A stretch of 64,000 nucleotides of DNA, from the NCBI RefSeq assembly GCF_001696455.1, contig NZ_MAUJ01000001.1, positions 1,302,001 through 1,366,000 on the forward strand, given 5' to 3'. Shown here one piece after another: positions 55,368 through 64,000 of this stretch (position 1 is its first letter; each line of letters starts with the position of its first letter). The notes beneath the pieces are model-generated. The model did not search any database. It had not been told where the DNA came from and worked only from the letters and a program-made list of their open reading frames with translations. The position numbers were made by a program, and so were the translations under genes. Source of the stretch: Pseudoalteromonas luteoviolacea (GTDB lineage: Bacteria; Pseudomonadota; Gammaproteobacteria; Enterobacterales; Alteromonadaceae).

Positions 55368-56063
55368 GTGGATCAAGAAATTAAGAATTTAACCCCAATC
55401 GACAGTGAAGTACCTATTTATTGCATGAGTACGGGGGAAGAGAGCTTAAAGTGGAAAAAACTCGCCTCAAATTATAAACCGGATTGGGTACAACCAATTA
55501 ATAGTTATCCAGGCGTTTGGGCACGCGTTCCCGATAGTTATTACGATTTTATCCGACAGGTTATGGCAAAAATGGCGCCTTTTTTCGCAATGGATGTTAA
55601 CGACGTAAAAAGAGTCAGTGCAAACTATGCTGTTGTAACAAAATCTCAGGCTGAACTGGGCCCTTATCAAACAATTCCTCACTTCGACAATCTAAACCCC
55701 AATCAAATTGCGTTAGTTCACTATTTATGTGATAACCAATTTGGCGGTACTGGCTTTTACAAACACCGCGCAACTGGGTTTGAAGAGATCACAGTAGACA
55801 ACCACGAGCATTATAGGGATATATTAGATAATGAGCTGGACGAACAATCTCATTCTCAGCCTGAATATATACGGTCTAACCACCCTCTATTTCACAGGAC
55901 CCAATATTTAGAAGCGCAATTTGGGGATATCGTCGCTTTCCCAAGCAATATTTTGCATTCCGCATGTATTGCTGGCGAGCCTCCTGCCGACAAAATGCTC
56001 ACAGAAGGCCGGCTGACGATTACAAGCTTTATTGTTTTTGGTAAACAAAGTACGCGCGCTTAA
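55368..56063 (+). CDS. DUF6445 family protein, possible 2OG-Fe(II) oxygenase fold
   Basis: This 231-residue cytosolic protein matches DUF6445. It contains an HxD motif in IPHFDNLNPNQIALVHYLCD, the stretch FGGTGFYKHRATGFE, and a distal His in NILHSACIAG before GRLTITSFIVF. HxD...H with a C-terminal RLT segment is the iron and 2-oxoglutarate site pattern of dioxygenases, so an oxygenase is plausible but unproved. The GTG at 55368 was chosen for its AAAGG at proper spacing; an in-frame TTG at 55308 would add 20 residues. Its stop overlaps the halogenase gene stop on the other strand. Confidence 0.78.
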   Translation: MDQEIKNLTPIDSEVPIYCMSTGEESLKWKKLASNYKPDWVQPINSYPGVWARVPDSYYDFIRQVMAKMAPFFAMDVNDVKRVSANYAVVTKSQAELGPYQTIPHFDNLNPNQIALVHYLCDNQFGGTGFYKHRATGFEEITVDNHEHYRDILDNELDEQSHSQPEYIRSNHPLFHRTQYLEAQFGDIVAFPSNILHSACIAGEPPADKMLTEGRLTITSFIVFGKQSTRA

Positions 56064-57604
56064 CTAAGTTTGCGTACTTTTTCCAAATATTCTCGGTGAG
56101 AGAGTAAGTTGCTTTTGCAGTACTTCACACCTTTTTCGATTTCAGTTCGCAACTTGTTTATCGCTTCAACGTTATGATACTGATCATATCGGCCATTGAG
56201 CTCAGTATTAAAGTTCATGCCGTACAAAACGTATAAATAATTACTCACTCTAAAAGAGTCAACGGTATGTCTAAAATCAAATTGAGAAGGGAGCTTGCGC
56301 TGCCACATCTGTAGCTTTTCCGCGAGTTCAGTTGAAATAGACTGCGGATCTCTGTTGTCGACCCAAAACTGTGAGTCTTCACGTTTTGATAGATAGTAAT
56401 GTAGCTTAATAAAGTCAGATGTGGACTCCCACATTTGGCAAATATCTTCATTGAAGCGTTTAGCACGCAATGGCATGTCTTCTTTAAAATCAGGCAACGC
56501 TTCCGAGAACATCCTAGCTGTAACATCAAACATTAATAAACCTGTTGCCTCTAGTGGCTCCACAAATCCTTGAGACAACCCCATTGCGACACAGTTTTTT
56601 ATCCATGCCTGTTTTTGATAACCAACCTTCATTGAGATTTTACGAGGTTCTATTTGCGCTGCTGATTGGCCAAGATACTCTGCTAAAGTATGCACAGCTT
56701 GATCTTCAGACTGATGAGCACTCGAAAAAACGTAACCAACACCTTTTCGTTGGGTTAGCCCGATGTCCCAAATCCATCCATGTTTTTGCGCTGTAGAGAT
56801 TGTAAAAGGTGGGATCGTTGTATTTTCATCTTCATAGGGAATTTGTATTGCCAAGGCAGTATCTGTAAGTAGAACATCACTTTTATCAATAAACTTGGCA
56901 CCCATACTCTTTTCGATAAGCATGGCTTTAAACCCTGTGCAATCTACAAACATATCCCCGCTTATTACTCCGGCTGAATCTGTTTCTAAGTGCATAATTT
57001 CGCCATCATCATTAAGATGAACGCGCTCTACATTTGCTTTAATATTGCTAATACCCAATTCAGCAGTGCCATGCTCAGATAACATCTGAGTAAACTTCCC
57101 CGCATCTAAGTGATATGCATAATTAAACAAACCCGAAAACTCACCATCGCGGTTAAGCTTTGGTGCCAATCCAAGCTCACAGACATGTGACTGAACAGAG
57201 ACCAAATCAGCAAAGTGCGTTTTGTTTATAGCATTGTTTGAAAGCCAATAAGGCGTTGGGTTGAAAGGTCTAATATTTGGAAAATCAAAGAGATGATGAT
57301 AATAAGTAGAATGGCCGTCTCGTGGAGCTACTTCCCAGTCAACAAACTTAATACTTTGCTTAAACGTAACGTCACAGCGTTTTATAAACTCGACCTCGCT
57401 AATTCCAAAGTATTTTAGCGTGTCTCTCATCACAGGCACGGTACCCTCTCCAACCCCAATCGTTGGAATATCTGGGGAATCAACCAATGTCACCGAGATG
57501 CCCCGATTTGTTGATGGCTCCAATTGCTTGGCTAGATGGCAAGCCGCCAACCAGCCAGCAGTGCCACCACCAACAACAACAACTCTCTTTATCTCACCGT
57601 TCAT
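56060..57604 (-). CDS. Flavin-dependent tryptophan halogenase family protein
   Basis: This 514-residue flavoenzyme has FAD-binding GGGTAGWLAACHLA at residues 12-25, TIGVGEGTVP, the catalytic Lys82 in DVTFKQSIKF, the halogenase W-x-W-x-I motif as WIWDIG (Trp277, Trp279) with Gly for the usual Pro, and Glu352 in VEPLEATG. All key halogenation residues are kept. Family members next to TonB receptors have been tested mainly on indoles and the natural substrate is unknown, so tryptophan need not be the substrate. No flavin reductase gene is in the window. Start ATG 57604 with GGTGA upstream. Confidence 0.88.
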   Translation of the reverse strand: MNGEIKRVVVVGGGTAGWLAACHLAKQLEPSTNRGISVTLVDSPDIPTIGVGEGTVPVMRDTLKYFGISEVEFIKRCDVTFKQSIKFVDWEVAPRDGHSTYYHHLFDFPNIRPFNPTPYWLSNNAINKTHFADLVSVQSHVCELGLAPKLNRDGEFSGLFNYAYHLDAGKFTQMLSEHGTAELGISNIKANVERVHLNDDGEIMHLETDSAGVISGDMFVDCTGFKAMLIEKSMGAKFIDKSDVLLTDTALAIQIPYEDENTTIPPFTISTAQKHGWIWDIGLTQRKGVGYVFSSAHQSEDQAVHTLAEYLGQSAAQIEPRKISMKVGYQKQAWIKNCVAMGLSQGFVEPLEATGLLMFDVTARMFSEALPDFKEDMPLRAKRFNEDICQMWESTSDFIKLHYYLSKREDSQFWVDNRDPQSISTELAEKLQMWQRKLPSQFDFRHTVDSFRVSNYLYVLYGMNFNTELNGRYDQYHNVEAINKLRTEIEKGVKYCKSNLLSHREYLEKVRKLS

Positions 57605-57841
57605 ATATCACCGTCGAATAACCACTTACGATAAAGTGTCGATAAATTATTATTTAATACCGCAAGGTACTACTAAGTAAAAAAATTACCAGGATTATGG
57701 ATGGGTTGCATACACATGCAATATCTTAGTCAAAAACCAGTATACTTATTAATCGAATATTTTTATTTGTAGAGAACAAGCGAAATTAGCTGGTCATATT
57801 GATAAAGCATTTAAATATTTAACTGGTTATTAAATTACCCT

Positions 57842-57870
57842 AAAAAAAAAGCCCCAGTCAAACTGGGGCT
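57842..57870 (-). terminator. Terminator of the TonB-dependent receptor gene
   Basis: On the minus strand AGCCCCAGT-TTG-ACTGGGGCT is followed by a run of nine T residues, the strongest terminator in the window, 22 bp after the receptor stop. Confidence 0.9.
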
Positions 57871-57892
57871 ATTCGATAGCTTTCACTCAATA

Positions 57893-60535
57893 TTAGAAGC
57901 GGAAGTCAATCGCCGCAGAGTATCTAGCGTCACCTTGGTAAGACCAAGCTGCAAAACCGTCACGTAATTCAGTCTTCGACCCAGCAGGAGAAACTGCAGG
58001 TCCGTATTGAACACTGTCTTCTTCTGTTAGGTTAACTGCTGCAAAACGTAGAGTAATGTTTTCGTTTAGGTTGTAGCTAGCTGTCAAATCAAGTGTACCA
58101 AAGTCATCGTGCATACGGTTACCGTAGAAACCAGTTTCACGAATCATGTACTTTGAACGCCAGTTATACGCAAGACGTACACTTAGGTCATCATTTTCAT
58201 AGTAACCTACAGCGTTGATAGTATTTTCTGAGCTATCAGAGAATACACCTACAGCATCAACGAAGTTTGAAGGATCTACTGAACCATCCGCATATGTGTA
58301 GTTGAAGATTGTACCGAAGCCACCACCTAGCTCATGTTGAACTTGGAACTCGATACCAGTGATATCACCACCTTCACCGTCAATTCGGCTATCAATTTGC
58401 CAGCTATCTTGACCAGTAACTGGGTCAACGATACCTACAGACTGGTTAAGCAATGTTGAGCTTGTCGTGAAGTTACTAACATCTTTGTAGAAAAGAGTAA
58501 CCGCAATCATGTTTGCGTCGCCGTAGTAGTACTCATAACCTAAATCAGCTTGAGTCGCTTTGTACGGGTTAAGAGCAGGGTTACCACGAGTTAGCGTTTC
58601 GTTTCCACGCTGAGTATCACCATAACCACTGATAGCAGTCGCTGCGAACATGTCATCATAGTTAGGACGCGAAATAACCTGTGCAATCGAGAAACGTGCA
58701 ATGCTATCTTCAGTTACATCGTACGCTAAGTTGAAGCTAGGTAAGATTTCGCTGTAATCACCTTCAGTCTTGATGATGTTAGTGCTCAGGCCATTGTTTT
58801 GTGCAATGTTTGGTGCAACAAACGCAGGGTCTGGCGCGTAGAAGCTTGATGATGCATCTGTTGAGATATAACGAACACCGAAGTTACCACGGAAGTTTTC
58901 GCCTTGGTAATTTGCCATTAGGTAAATAGCAATGTTTTCTTCTTCAACAGTAGAGAAACCTGAACGATCTTGGTACCAAGTATCGAATGTAGCTTCAGCG
59001 TTAGAACGCATTGCACCAATGTTAGGTAATGGGATAGCAATTGCGTCAGTACCAGCCGCATCTAAAGCGCCCCAAAATTCAGTTGGGTTAATGGTTCTGT
59101 GTGCTTTGTGCGTAGGACGGAAAGAGTTTTTCTCTACTTCGTGGTCAGTCCAACGAATACCACCTTTAACACTTGTGATGTATTCGTGGTCTAGTTCATA
59201 AGTTACATCTAACTGGAAGTAAGTCTCTTCGTCTTTATTTGGCGCTCTTTGAGAAGCCCAGTTTTGTAAACCATAGCCAGGTACGCCATTATCGTCTACC
59301 CAAGTTGGGTCAAACTCAGAACTATTCCAGCCACCTTTAGGAAGAGTCACTGTTGAAGCTTTACCTGAGTTATCGATAACCATGCCATTCAGGTCAGCAG
59401 TTGTACCAAGGTAAGTTGCGTGGTTGATAGTTAAATCCGTACCACCTTCAGCTTCTGTCATACCTACGCGCGCTTCAACTTTAAAGCCATCGCCTTCATA
59501 GTTGTATGCAACATCGAATACATCAGAATTCATTGAAGCAAAACGAGCAAAAGTTTGAAGGAAAGTTCTGTTTGGCGCTGGGTTATCAACTGTGTTCGAA
59601 CGCGTTAAACATACGTCAGTCGCTTCGATTTTTGCTGTACAGTTGCCAGTATTAGAGAATAAGAACAAGCTGTTGTTGTTGTTATCAGCCTCTAATTCTA
59701 AGCTCATGTAGTGGAAAACAAGTTCTGAATTGTCATTTAGAGCTAATTGAGCCGTTAAATCAATAGACGTTCTTTCACGTTGCTGCTCAAAATAGTTTAC
59801 TGACTCAGCGCCATCCCAGCCGTAAGAAGCTTCGTTACCACGACGAACATAAGTTGTATCTTCGTAGCCGATCGCACCTAAAATACCGAATGTCTCATCA
59901 GCATTTTTCCAGCTGTAAAGACCTGAGAAACCAGGATCTGTTTCTTCAGACTCTGTAGAGTATTCACCTTCAACAGAGAAATAAGCTGAGTTTGCATCTA
60001 AATCAAGAGGCTTACGAGTGATAACGTTAACCGTACCACCTACACCACCTTCTACTAAGTCTGCTTGAGATGATTTATAAACCTCAATCGCACCGATCAT
60101 TTGAGGCGGAAGAAGTGAGTAGTTGAAACTACGGTCAATTGCTTGTTGGTCGTACCAACCAGTTGACGCAACTGATTGTCCATTAAGCGTAGTAAGAGTT
60201 AATTGGTTAGAAGCACCACGAATTGATACCTGTTGACCTTGACCAAATTGACGGTTAACAGCAACACCAGGGATACGACCTAACGCTTCACCCACATCGC
60301 TGTCAGGAAACTTACCAATGTCTTCCGCAGATACAGCATCAACTACGCTGTTTGCGAAACGTTTTGTATTAATTGATTCCTTTAAAGAACGACGAATACC
60401 ACGAACTTCAATTACTTCAACGTCTTCTTTAACTTGATTGCCGGTTTCAGCAACTGCTACACCAGATACGCCTGCGGTTAACGCAAGACCAATGTTTGCA
60501 GCTAGTAAACTTTTCTTAAAATTATTAGCTAACAC
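57893..60535 (-). CDS. TonB-dependent outer-membrane receptor
   Basis: This 880-residue receptor has a signal peptide (about 1-29), a TonB-box-like VEVIEVRGIRRSLKESI (about 38-54), a plug domain with SAEDIGKFPDSDVGEALGRI and VEGGVGGTVNVITRKPLDLD, then a 22-strand barrel ending in a C-terminal DFRF. The plug sequence is typical of the proteobacterial TIGR01782 group, often glycan-related. The start is GTG at 60535 with AAGGGGA upstream. It is a single-gene transcript with its own strong terminator; the halogenase gene follows 288 bp later. Two LacI-type palindromes lie upstream. Confidence 0.93.
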   Translation of the reverse strand: MLANNFKKSLLAANIGLALTAGVSGVAVAETGNQVKEDVEVIEVRGIRRSLKESINTKRFANSVVDAVSAEDIGKFPDSDVGEALGRIPGVAVNRQFGQGQQVSIRGASNQLTLTTLNGQSVASTGWYDQQAIDRSFNYSLLPPQMIGAIEVYKSSQADLVEGGVGGTVNVITRKPLDLDANSAYFSVEGEYSTESEETDPGFSGLYSWKNADETFGILGAIGYEDTTYVRRGNEASYGWDGAESVNYFEQQRERTSIDLTAQLALNDNSELVFHYMSLELEADNNNNSLFLFSNTGNCTAKIEATDVCLTRSNTVDNPAPNRTFLQTFARFASMNSDVFDVAYNYEGDGFKVEARVGMTEAEGGTDLTINHATYLGTTADLNGMVIDNSGKASTVTLPKGGWNSSEFDPTWVDDNGVPGYGLQNWASQRAPNKDEETYFQLDVTYELDHEYITSVKGGIRWTDHEVEKNSFRPTHKAHRTINPTEFWGALDAAGTDAIAIPLPNIGAMRSNAEATFDTWYQDRSGFSTVEEENIAIYLMANYQGENFRGNFGVRYISTDASSSFYAPDPAFVAPNIAQNNGLSTNIIKTEGDYSEILPSFNLAYDVTEDSIARFSIAQVISRPNYDDMFAATAISGYGDTQRGNETLTRGNPALNPYKATQADLGYEYYYGDANMIAVTLFYKDVSNFTTSSTLLNQSVGIVDPVTGQDSWQIDSRIDGEGGDITGIEFQVQHELGGGFGTIFNYTYADGSVDPSNFVDAVGVFSDSSENTINAVGYYENDDLSVRLAYNWRSKYMIRETGFYGNRMHDDFGTLDLTASYNLNENITLRFAAVNLTEEDSVQYGPAVSPAGSKTELRDGFAAWSYQGDARYSAAIDFRF

Positions 60536-60589
60536 AGGATTCCCCTTGAATCATTTTGTTGGTTTTTAAATCACTTCTGCCCAGTGATG

Positions 60590-60605
60590 ATGACAACGCT
60601 GTCAT
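60590..60605. promoter_or_regulatory. LacI-type operator candidate 1
   Basis: ATGACAACGCTGTCAT is symmetric at 14 of 16 positions around a central CG, as in LacI-family sites. It lies 55 bp before the TonB receptor GTG, in its leader or promoter. Confidence 0.7.
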
Positions 60606-60908
60606 CTAATAACAAACCATACACCCAAAATTACATAATCGCTACATGTTTTTTGCCTTAACACATTAAAATTTTTCATTTCAATTGCTAAACCATTAAA
60701 AAATAAAGGATTATTCTGAATTTGGATATACTTTGTTACAAACGAGTATTAATATACCACAGTAAATGTATAAATCTGTAGTTTATGAGGCGATTGATAC
60801 AGTTTTTTTGTATCTAATATTAGGACTGCGTATTTTTAATGCAGCTTTTTGAAGGGTTTACCATACATTAGCCTGGGCAGAAGCTATTCAAGGTGATAAA
60901 CATTCTCA

Positions 60909-60924
60909 ATGACAACGCTGTCAT
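60909..60924. promoter_or_regulatory. LacI-type operator candidate 2
   Basis: A second exact copy of the 16-bp sequence at 60590-60605, in the same orientation, 319 bp away, still upstream of the receptor gene. Two copies invite looping by a tetrameric or paired repressor. Confidence 0.65.
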
Positions 60925-61292
60925 TTTAGTTTATTTACGAGCTCGTGTCTAGTAAAAGCTGCATTATCACAATACTTGCAGCATCATTAACAAATGAGGA
61001 ATAAGTAACTTTAAAATTAAGCAGTTATCCAACTGCGTCCCCTTCTGAATTTAAAAACCATCAATAATTGAACAAAAATCACATCTCAAACATCGTTGAA
61101 CCTTTATAACAATTAATAATAAAGTATGTATTAAAATGTGAAGAAACCTTTCCACATTGAGATATAAAGCTTTTGGTCGATGTCTTGTTACTGAAGAGAA
61201 TATAAAAGCTTGGTTAGCTATTTCTAAAAATGACTACAAGGGTGATGGATTTATATTTGAGTAGTTAATGTATATGAAGGCGTGAAAAGAAG

Positions 61293-61318
61293 AAAAGCAC
61301 ACTGGACGTGTGCTTTTC
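61293..61318 (-). terminator. Terminator after pgl
   Basis: AAAAGCACAC (61293-61302) and GTGTGCTTTT (61308-61317) form a perfect 10-bp stem with a 5-nt loop, 14 bp after the pgl stop. Confidence 0.8.
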
Positions 61319-61331
61319 CTTAGTTAACGAA

Positions 61332-62042
61332 TTATGGGCACCAAAATACACTTAGTTTTAAATCAGGTAGCCCTAAAACTGCGCGAAGTGGAATATCTAG
61401 TTCAGATCCATCTTTTTTAGCTTCTTCGTAGATTTCTCTTTTCGCATTACCACTGATCAACAAGATGGCATGTTGAGTATTGGCGATACCACTCAACGAC
61501 AAACTCATTCTTTCTGTAATGCTACCAGTCACTTCACTTTCGATGGCGTTGATGGCACAAACCAATTGTTCCGTTTGCAACGCAGACTCCAAGCCAGTCG
61601 CATTAGGAAATAAAGAAGCAGTATGCCCATCTGGACCCATACCTAAAATAGTCACATCAAAAGGTTGCTTTAACGTTTGATACTGCTTTTCAACTTCGTC
61701 TCGCCCCAGCTCTGCTGACTCAGCGCCATTTTTCATGGTCACAAAGTTAGCCGACGATGCATTATTTTGAAGTAATGTTGAGTTGATAAAAGCTTCGTTC
61801 GATTTTTCGTGAGTTGGCTCAACCCATCTTTCATCAACCATAGCAACAGTGACTTTGCTCCAATCTAGCTCTAGATTTGATAAACGTTTGTATGCGGGAG
61901 CCGGAGACGACCCACCTGATACCAGCATACTTGCTTGGCCGTCACTCTTAAGTGCAGCGCTCAATGTGTCTTCAAGTAACGAAGCGAGGTATTCAGTCAT
62001 CTCATCTTTAGAGTCGAAAAACTGCTCATTTAGTAATGCCAT
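61332..62042 (-). CDS. pgl: 6-phosphogluconolactonase
   Basis: Pgl hydrolyses 6-phosphogluconolactone to 6-phosphogluconate, the second step of the oxidative pentose phosphate and Entner-Doudoroff routes. The 236-residue protein has SMLVSGGSSPAPAYKRLS near residues 42-59, VAMVDERWVEPTHEKSNEAF, and the ILGMGPDGHTASLFP core with the catalytic His. The ATG at 62042 overlaps the zwf stop as TAATG, so translation is coupled; an upstream start nine codons earlier is less likely. edd and eda are not in the window. Confidence 0.94.
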   Translation of the reverse strand: MALLNEQFFDSKDEMTEYLASLLEDTLSAALKSDGQASMLVSGGSSPAPAYKRLSNLELDWSKVTVAMVDERWVEPTHEKSNEAFINSTLLQNNASSANFVTMKNGAESAELGRDEVEKQYQTLKQPFDVTILGMGPDGHTASLFPNATGLESALQTEQLVCAINAIESEVTGSITERMSLSLSGIANTQHAILLISGNAKREIYEEAKKDGSELDIPLRAVLGLPDLKLSVFWCP

Positions 62043-63514
62043 TAGTTGTTCTCTCCTACATTGAACCAAGCATGATTTTTCTCAGCGAGTAACTCATCAG
62101 CCGATTCAGGCCCCCAAGATCCAGCACGGTAAAGTGCAGGCGTACCTTTCTCTTGCCATCTAGCAATAATTGGGTCAATCCACTTCCAAGCTTGCCTTAC
62201 TTCGTCTCGGTGAATGAATAATGATGGGTTATTTGCCGCAGCGTCTAGCATCAAGCGCTTATACGCATCTGAATGGAAACCATTGCTATACTTTTCACTT
62301 AATTCAATGTTTAGCGTCACAGGTTCAAGCTGCATTTCTAAATTGTCTAATCGTTTAGACATTAGAGTCAATTGGATGCTTTCTTCAGGTTGCAACCTGA
62401 TAATTAATCTATTTGGTAAGATTGGTCCAACTTTATTATCATAAACATTATGAGAGACTGATTTGTATTCAACTACAATCTCAGCACAACGCTGCTTCAT
62501 TCGCTTGCCTGTACGCAGATAGAATGGCACGCCAGACCAGCGCCAGTTTTCAATATGTGCTCTGATCGCCACAAACGTTTCTGTTGTACTTGAGCCTTCA
62601 CCTAATTCTTCTAAGTAACCAGGCACTAAATTGCCATTTAAATCACCAGGCACATATTGTCCCCGAACAACATTCTCGTCCACTAACTCATCAGTAAGCG
62701 GTCTCAGCGCTTCAAGTACCTTTAACTTTTCATTGCGGATGCTGTTCGCGTTGAGTTTATGCGGAGATTCCATTGCCACCAAACAAAGCAGTTGTAGAAG
62801 GTGGTTTTGAACCATGTCTCGTAAAGCACCTGCTTTGTCGTAAAAACCAGCACGACTCTCTAAACCTACAGTTTCTGAAATGCTGATTTGGATGTTGTCG
62901 ATCGTTTTTGCATCCCACAGATTTTCGAACAAAACATTTGAAAATCTAAGTGCCATTAGGTTTTGAACTGTTTCTTTACCTAAGTAATGGTCAATCCTAA
63001 AGATTTGTTCTTCTTCAAAATACTCTGCAATCTTAGAGTTAATTTCTTCTGCTGATTCTCCGCAGTATCCAATTGGTTTTTCAACAACTACGCGAGAGTT
63101 TTTAGAGATGAGGGATTTTTTAGAAAGGAGTTCACAACATGTGCCATATACAGCGGGAGGAAGAGATAAGTAGAATACGCGAGATTTGTCTTCCTCATCT
63201 GTGTCCAGTATTTCTCGTAATAAATCCCAGTTTTCATCCGCTTCGGTTACATTTACAACAACTGGAACTAAAAACTTTGAAAACTCATTCCAATCTTTCT
63301 GATTGTATTCGCCACTGCTTAAATATTCCTGAAGAGCTTTGTGTGCCGTTTCTACATATTCGTTTTTTTTACTTTCTTCTCGAACCGTCGGCAATATGCG
63401 AGTACCCTGAGGCAAGTTGCCTTCTTGATATGCTCGATACATTGCGGGCAACAATTTTCTCAACGCTAAGTCGCCGCCCCCACCAAAAATTACGATATCA
63501 AAAGGATTAAGCAT
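62042..63514 (-). CDS. zwf: Glucose-6-phosphate 1-dehydrogenase
   Basis: Zwf oxidises glucose 6-phosphate with NAD(P) to 6-phosphogluconolactone. The 490-residue protein has the cofactor loop GGGGDLALRKLLPAMY (residues 11-26), VVVEKPIG at 142-149, and the catalytic RIDHYLGKE at 173-181 holding the base His. Also visible is VPFYLRTGKRM in the C-terminal domain. It is the first gene of a zwf-pgl operon. I looked for the HexR palindrome TGTAATTAAATTACA upstream and did not see it. Confidence 0.96.
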   Translation of the reverse strand: MLNPFDIVIFGGGGDLALRKLLPAMYRAYQEGNLPQGTRILPTVREESKKNEYVETAHKALQEYLSSGEYNQKDWNEFSKFLVPVVVNVTEADENWDLLREILDTDEEDKSRVFYLSLPPAVYGTCCELLSKKSLISKNSRVVVEKPIGYCGESAEEINSKIAEYFEEEQIFRIDHYLGKETVQNLMALRFSNVLFENLWDAKTIDNIQISISETVGLESRAGFYDKAGALRDMVQNHLLQLLCLVAMESPHKLNANSIRNEKLKVLEALRPLTDELVDENVVRGQYVPGDLNGNLVPGYLEELGEGSSTTETFVAIRAHIENWRWSGVPFYLRTGKRMKQRCAEIVVEYKSVSHNVYDNKVGPILPNRLIIRLQPEESIQLTLMSKRLDNLEMQLEPVTLNIELSEKYSNGFHSDAYKRLMLDAAANNPSLFIHRDEVRQAWKWIDPIIARWQEKGTPALYRAGSWGPESADELLAEKNHAWFNVGENN

Positions 63515-63829
63515 AATTATATCTCACAAGGTTAGGCGCGCGATCATATTGAGGAGCGAACACGCGCGATAATCAAAACCGTTTGGTGTTCAAAGGTGAA
63601 TAGACCAAACTCTACTTCTTTTAGGTTTGAATTCGTTCGCAGATTATTTTACTTACTTAGAGTTGAGCACAAAAGCACATAAGTAAGTTGTATTCAAATT
63701 AAATAATTTAGCCAAAAATGAGTCTTAGGGGCTCTGTAATTCCTCTCACAAAAATACAGGCCCTAAGTACTCCAGCGCTACCCGTTCAAAGGTATTCTTT
63801 TCTCATCAAGCTGCCTTTAAGCAACTCGG
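63515..63829. other. Intergenic region between pgi and zwf
   Basis: It holds the 3' end of the pgi transcript and the zwf promoter. GGGC and CTGTA near 63760 can pair with TACAG and GCCC near 63735, giving a weak bulged hairpin after pgi. An 8-bp motif CGCGCGAT occurs twice (63537-63544 and 63563-63570), 26 bp apart, near the zwf start. No gene is visible. Confidence 0.45.
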
Positions 63830-64000
63830 TTAATTGTTTCTTTTTTGCTTGTAATAAGCAATTAATCCAGCTGTTGAACTGTCGTGCTCATGAGCAACAT
63901 TTTCTTCCGTCAACTCCGCTTCGATATTCGTTGCCAAGCCTTTACCAAGTTCAACGCCCCATTGATCAAAAGAGCAAACACTTAAAATAATGCCTTGGCA
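63830..64000 (-). CDS. pgi: Glucose-6-phosphate isomerase, C-terminal end
   Basis: The last 56 codons of pgi enter from the window edge. They read [20 protein letters not shown], then [16 protein letters not shown] and a TAA at 63832-63830. The QWGVELGK and [11 protein letters not shown] motifs are diagnostic of the C-terminus of phosphoglucose isomerase; the Lys in GVELGK lies in the active site. The gene, zwf and pgl together form a glucose 6-phosphate catabolic cluster on one strand. The 5' end is outside the window. Confidence 0.93.
   Translation of the reverse strand, partial: CQGIILSVCSFDQWGVELGKGLATNIEAELTEENVAHEHDSSTAGLIAYYKQKRNN

Larger units (their letters stand above)
60536..61331. 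other. Long intergenic region upstream of the TonB receptor
   Basis: About 800 bp of AT-rich DNA without a supportable gene. It contains two identical LacI-type sites (60590-60605, 60909-60924) and, at the end, the pgl terminator. A 35-codon frame at 61157-61264 (TTG start, no ribosome site) is protein-like in composition but too short to call. Confidence 0.55.

Noticed and set aside
61157..61264. A 35-codon frame (TTG start) in the long gap before pgl
   Set aside because: It is short, has no ribosome-binding site and no family I recognise, although its composition is protein-like. It might be a gene remnant.
63660..63720. HexR-like palindrome before zwf
   Set aside because: The AT-rich sequence there does not match TGTAATTAAATTACA on either strand.

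Overview
This 64 kb window is chromosomal DNA from an AT-rich marine gammaproteobacterium. It most resembles Pseudoalteromonas or a close Alteromonadales relative. Evidence for this is the cmoA-cmoB pair, the yfcL/epmC neighbourhood, a BaeS/BaeR-like pair, fadIJ behind a FadR-type operator, hrpA, zwf-pgl-pgi, and a large TonB-dependent receptor next to a tryptophan-halogenase-family gene. I see no tRNA, rRNA, CRISPR array, transposase, integrase or phage gene. The assignment comes from remembered protein families and was not checked by a search.

Layout. 1-5 kb: a CheX-like DUF3334 protein, cmoAB (tRNA wobble uridine modification), an AbgT-family transporter and an HDOD protein. 5-11 kb: sensory genes, namely a receiver-TPR protein, a frameshifted secreted beta-propeller gene, and a tight operon of membrane Cache-like sensor, histidine kinase and single-domain response regulator. 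11-16.4 kb: an exported protein of unknown function, a phosphatase-like protein that has lost its catalytic cysteine, an aldo/keto reductase with a divergent LysR regulator, and an Nramp relative without the usual metal motifs. 16.4-18.5 kb: yfcL, an ATP-NAD kinase-like gene and epmC. 18.5-24.4 kb: a choline-to-betaine operon (betI-betB-betA) that continues into a short BCCT-like transporter and a TorF-family porin. It has a clear sigma70-type promoter and a perfect 20-bp BetI-type operator. 24.7-30.5 kb: an RND efflux operon. 30.9-35 kb: a small secreted repeat protein, then fadI-fadJ. 35.3-44.4 kb: a MoxR/DUF58/VWA/BatD operon whose MoxR ATPase gene is frameshifted just after Walker A, then an ECF-type sigma factor with a DUF3379 partner and a Tim44-domain protein. 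44.4-54 kb: a P-loop kinase with a BaeSR-like system, a PilZ/receiver pair, hrpA, a CBS protein and an isoaspartyl peptidase/asparaginase. 54.3-60.9 kb: SapC, DUF6445, a flavin-dependent halogenase and a TonB-dependent receptor. 61.3-64 kb: pgl, zwf and the 3' end of pgi.

The most interesting region is 54.3-60.9 kb. A TonB-dependent receptor, a tryptophan-halogenase-family enzyme, a DUF6445 protein and SapC sit together. Two identical 16-bp LacI-type palindromes lie upstream of the receptor, and a strongly structured leader precedes sapC. This suggests a sugar-responsive outer-membrane uptake locus with a halogenase-like flavoenzyme whose substrate is not known. Other points for a second look are the two frameshifted genes, the Cys-to-Ser pseudophosphatase, the Nramp relative, the twofold CX10C secreted protein and several palindromic operator candidates.
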